A stretch of DNA of 64,000 bases, taken from assembly GCF_026191475.2 (NCBI RefSeq), contig NZ_JAOSLC020000002.1, positions 812,501 to 876,500 on the forward strand, given 5' to 3'. A model generated the notes under the pieces. The model was not told where the DNA came from. It saw only the letters and a program-made list of their open reading frames with translations, and made no database searches. Both the position numbers and the translations under genes were made by a program. Shown in pieces: positions 61,016 to 64,000 of the stretch; the first letter of the stretch is position 1, and each line of letters starts with the position of its first letter. This DNA comes from Polaribacter ponticola (GTDB taxonomy: Bacteria; Bacteroidota; Bacteroidia; Flavobacteriales; Flavobacteriaceae).

Positions 61016-61870
61016 ATGTATACATCTGAAAAAGGAAAAAAAGAAATATTAGGTCTTTACAATCAAAAAATAGAAGAATTAAACATTAACTATAAATACA
61101 AGTTAATAGACACTTCCTTTGGTGTAACAAATCTTATAATTACAGGTAATGCATCAAAACCGCCAATTATATTAGTACATGGTTCTAATGGTTGTGCACC
61201 AATTGCTTTAGAAACTTATAAGGGTTTAGAAAATGATTTTCAAATTTTTGCCATTGATGTTTTAGCACAACCCAATAAAAGTGCTGATACAAGAATGTCT
61301 ATGAAAAATGATGATTATGGTAAATGGATGCATGAAGTAATAGATGCTCTAAAACTTAAAAACGTTACGCTTGCTGGCTTCTCATTTGGCGGCTTAATTA
61401 TTTTAAAAACGCTTGAATACAAAGAAAAAAACATAAAAGAAGTTTTTTTATCTGCACCTGCTTACATTGTAAATGGAAATCCATTAAAAGCTTTATTTAA
61501 AGTTTTTATACCCATGAAATTTTACATGAAAACAAAAAAAACAAAATATGTAGAATGCTTTTTAAAAGAAGTATTTACTAAACAAGACGATTTTGCTTTA
61601 CAGTTTTTATCTAAAGTTTTTTTACATTTTAAAATGGATTTTACTCCTGTTCCTGTTATTAAAACTGCTGCTGCAAAATTAATAAAAACACCAATAACAA
61701 TATTTGCCGCAAAAAACGATTTAATGTTTCCTGGAGAAAAAATGATACATCGCTGTCGTGAAATTTTCCCATCTTCTTTACAAACAATTTTACTTAGCGA
61801 ATCTAAACATGTACAGAATAGTTTTGATAATAGATACATTGTAGAAATTATAAAAAAAGCACAGAAATAA
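61016..61870 (+). CDS. Alpha/beta hydrolase
   Basis: A 284-residue hydrolase from MYTSEKGKKEILGLYNQKIE. It has the oxyanion segment ILVHGSNGCAP, nucleophile elbow GFSFGG (near residue 121), acid in AAKNDLMFPGE and His in SESKHVQNSF. The N-terminal 'LYNQKLEEL...Y.Y.LIDTSFG.TN' opening is common in a family of cytosolic carboxylesterases and haloperoxidase-like hydrolases. The next gene starts 6 bases beyond its stop. Substrate unknown. Confidence 0.87.
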   Translation: MYTSEKGKKEILGLYNQKIEELNINYKYKLIDTSFGVTNLIITGNASKPPIILVHGSNGCAPIALETYKGLENDFQIFAIDVLAQPNKSADTRMSMKNDDYGKWMHEVIDALKLKNVTLAGFSFGGLIILKTLEYKEKNIKEVFLSAPAYIVNGNPLKALFKVFIPMKFYMKTKKTKYVECFLKEVFTKQDDFALQFLSKVFLHFKMDFTPVPVIKTAAAKLIKTPITIFAAKNDLMFPGEKMIHRCREIFPSSLQTILLSESKHVQNSFDNRYIVEIIKKAQK

Positions 61871-61875
61871 TTGTA

Positions 61876-62805
61876 ATGAGGCATTTAAAATTACTCTTTT
61901 CTCTAATTGCTTTAGTTACTCTTTTTAGCTGTAAAACTAATTCTCAAATAGAAAAACCAAAAATTTCCTTTTCTTTTGATGACGGTTCTACACAAGATTT
62001 TCCTGGTTATGAAAACTCTAATTGGAACCAATTATTGTTAAACAAGTTAGCAGCAGAAAATGTAAAAACTGTTTTATTTGTAAAAGGAAAAAACTTAGAC
62101 AATGAAGAAGGAAAATCTATTATTAAAAGTTGGGATAATTCTGGGCATTTAATTGCAAATCATACGTATTCACATCTTTATTTTAATAGTAAAAAAGTAA
62201 GTTTAAATAAATTTAAACAAGAATTATTAAAGAACGATTCATTAATTAACACCTATTCTAATTATACAAAATTATTCAGATTTCCGTATTTGAAAGAAGG
62301 GAATACAATTGAGAAAAGAGATGATTTTAGAAATTTTTTAAAAGAACAAAACTATAAAATAGGTCATGTAACAATTGATGCATCTGACTGGTACATAAAC
62401 CAAAGACTTATAAAACGATTAAAAGAAAATAATAAAGCAGACATTTCTGGTTTTAGAGATTATTATTTAGACCATCTTTTTAATCGTGCAGAATATTACA
62501 ATTCGCTTGGGAAAAAATTAACGGGACGACAAATTCATCACAATATATTATTACATCATAACTTAACATCTGCCCTATTTATAGATGATTTAATAAATCG
62601 TTTTAAAAAGAATGGTTGGGAAATTGTTGATGCAAAAAAAGCATATAAAGATGCTATTTATAATAAAGTTTCGAATACAGTTCCTGCTGGAGAAAGTCTT
62701 TTGTGGGCATTAGCTAAACAAACAAAAAAATACGATTCCATTTTACGTTATCCGGCAGAAGATAGTCGTTACGAAAAAGAAGCAATGGATCGTTTAGGAT
62801 TGTAG
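61876..62805 (+). CDS. Polysaccharide deacetylase (NodB-like) lipoprotein
   Basis: A 309-residue carbohydrate esterase family 4 protein, lipoprotein signal with Cys in LVTLFSCKTNS (near residue 19). NodB motifs: FSFDDGSTQD (catalytic base and metal Asp), HTYSHLYF (metal His pair), and FRFPYLKEGN. It probably removes N-acetyl groups from peptidoglycan or a surface glycan. The C-terminus (NKVSNTVPAGESLLWALAKQ) is an addition seen in some Bacteroidota members. It follows the hydrolase gene closely. Confidence 0.9.
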   Translation: MRHLKLLFSLIALVTLFSCKTNSQIEKPKISFSFDDGSTQDFPGYENSNWNQLLLNKLAAENVKTVLFVKGKNLDNEEGKSIIKSWDNSGHLIANHTYSHLYFNSKKVSLNKFKQELLKNDSLINTYSNYTKLFRFPYLKEGNTIEKRDDFRNFLKEQNYKIGHVTIDASDWYINQRLIKRLKENNKADISGFRDYYLDHLFNRAEYYNSLGKKLTGRQIHHNILLHHNLTSALFIDDLINRFKKNGWEIVDAKKAYKDAIYNKVSNTVPAGESLLWALAKQTKKYDSILRYPAEDSRYEKEAMDRLGL

Positions 62806-62823
62806 TATAAAAACAAAAAAATA

Positions 62824-63294
62824 ATGAATTCAATAAAAATAATCTTATTAAATTTTCATGAAATAAGAAGACGAAGCTTAAAATTATGGAACGGAATTCC
62901 TAATGAATATTTGAATTGGAAACCAGACGAAAATGCCTTTACTATTATAGAAATGATAAGACACATTTTAGAAGGCGAGCATCTTTTTCATCAGATAATA
63001 GAAAATCGAGGAGATTTGGGAGATTATCAATCGCCTTGGAAAGAGTTAACATATACAGATTTGGAAAATGAAATAACATTTTCTAAAAAATATAGAGCAG
63101 AGTTTCTAAATATGATAAATGATTTAAACGAATCTGATTTAAAAAACATAAAAATTGAAAGAAAAGAAGTTGGGCAGAATAAAATACTTGGTGATTACTT
63201 AAACAGAATTGCTTACCACGAAGCTGTTCATACAGGGCAATTGTTAGACTACTTAAGAACAATAGGAATTAACAGACCTCAAATTTGGGATTAA
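62824..63294 (+). CDS. DinB family protein
   Basis: A 156-residue four-helix protein of the DinB/YfiT superfamily: FHEIRRRSLKLWNGIPNEYLNWKP, TIIEMIRHILEGEHLFHQII with the first metal His, and AYHEAVHTGQLLDYLRTIG with the HxxxH pair. These are metal-binding, often thiol-transferase or damage-inducible proteins. It starts about 18 bases after the deacetylase gene. No function can be set beyond the fold. Confidence 0.88.
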   Translation: MNSIKIILLNFHEIRRRSLKLWNGIPNEYLNWKPDENAFTIIEMIRHILEGEHLFHQIIENRGDLGDYQSPWKELTYTDLENEITFSKKYRAEFLNMINDLNESDLKNIKIERKEVGQNKILGDYLNRIAYHEAVHTGQLLDYLRTIGINRPQIWD

Positions 63295-63345
63295 ATATAA
63301 TTGGTAAAACAACAACAATTTCACAATAATAATTCACCTAAAAAA

Positions 63346-64000
63346 ATGAAAAAAACATATTATTTATTGCATTAACCCTACTCGTATTATCAAGTAAAGC
63401 CCAAGAATATAAAGAATATTATAAAAATGGCGCTTTAAAAGTATTTGGAGTTAAGAAGAATAATTTAAAAACTGGAGAATGGAAATACTATTTTGAGAAT
63501 GGTAAGATAAGTAAAACAGGTAATTATTTAGAAGGAAAACTAAATGAGGAATGGAAATATTATTACGATAATGGTGTTTTAAGAATTATTGGAAAATACA
63601 AAAAAGGAAAAGATAAAGGCTTGTGGAAATACTTTTACGAAAATAGTGCTTTAAGAGCTATCGGAAAATATAAAAATGGAAAACAAACTGGCAAATGGAA
63701 ATACTTTTATAAAAATTCTATCTTAAAAAAAGTTGGTAAAAAAGAAAAAGGTGAAGACATAGGTGAATGGAAATATTTTAATGAAGACGGAACCTTAAAT
63801 AAAATTGAAAAGATAGAAACCGATAAAGCACAAATTGAAAGAATATTAAGTTATTATTTTGAAGGCTCTAAAACGGATAATCCAGATCTACTTAAGAAAG
63901 CATTTCATTCTGATGCTACTTTAAAGTTCATCAATAAAAAAGGCGCTTACACAAAAATACCTATTCAAACGTTTTTCACGTATTTCAAAAACACGAAGAC
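63346..64000 (+). CDS. Exported MORN/YwqK-repeat protein with NTF2-like domain (partial, frameshifted)
   Basis: If one A is added to the A7 run at 63349-63355 the start reads MKKNILFIALTLLVLSSKAQ, a signal peptide, and the frame stays open to the window edge. About six repeats follow of the form 'G-x-W-K-Y-(Y/F)-(Y/F)-x-N-G/S-x-L-x-x-x-G' (for example GEWKYYFENGKISKTGNYLE, KGLWKYFYENSALRAIGKYK). From about residue 160 the sequence ERILSYYFEGSKTDNPDLLK looks like an NTF2/SnoaL-like domain. The 3' end lies off the window. Function unknown. Confidence 0.75.

Overview
The window is a strongly AT-rich stretch of a Bacteroidota chromosome, almost certainly a marine-type member of the Flavobacteriaceae (Polaribacter/Tenacibaculum-like). 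This rests on the 16S rRNA, the canonical flavobacterial core cluster (nadK, PorG-like protein, uppS, bamA, two OmpH proteins, murI), a fused ccoNO oxidase, a PorP/SprF type IX secretion protein, and TAnnTTTG promoters with no Shine-Dalgarno signals. The genus is an inference.

Layout. 1-1190 is the 5' part of a 16S rRNA on the minus strand, preceded by a promoter region (1191-1853) with three tandem TTG-N17/19-TAnnTTTG promoters. 1854-13759 is housekeeping and envelope biogenesis: esterase, pdxJ, a CBS protein, then nadK-porG-uppS-bamA-ompH-ompH-murI, a PorP/SprF protein and a WecA/TagO-like sugar-phosphate transferase. 14087-26439 (minus) is the cbb3 oxidase locus: ccoI, hemN, a beta-propeller lipoprotein, ccoS, ccoNO, ccoQ, ccoP, ccoG, fixH and safE. 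It is governed by a divergent Fnr-like gene at 26543; matching palindromes lie before ccoI/fnr and before ccoS.

27226-61015 is an accessory region built from repeated modules. It holds four paralogous LytS-type kinase plus LytTR regulator pairs, two copies of an ABC ATPase plus a giant ABC-2 permease/M1 aminopeptidase, two penicillin-binding-protein-like serine hydrolases (plus the tail of a third), two S41 peptidases, a WD40 protein, three tandem alpha/beta-hydrolase-TPR proteins that have lost the nucleophile serine, one esterase that keeps it, and a cluster of a methionine aminopeptidase, a class D beta-lactamase and a Vat-type acetyltransferase. One kinase/regulator pair follows the second ABC/M1 gene by under 20 bases, tying the sensors to the exporter-peptidase. 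I regard this array as the best candidate for an undescribed system, perhaps for sensing and removing peptides or antibiotics at the envelope; that function is inferred. 61016-64000 holds another hydrolase, a polysaccharide deacetylase lipoprotein, a DinB protein and a partial MORN-repeat protein.

Caution: about 23 single-base frameshifts interrupt genes here, nearly all inside A or T runs, most being one base too short, and they hit housekeeping genes such as hemN and ccoI. This looks like homopolymer sequencing error rather than gene decay. Such genes are annotated over their full reconstructed extent, with the site of each shift stated. No tRNA, CRISPR array, insertion sequence or prophage gene was seen.
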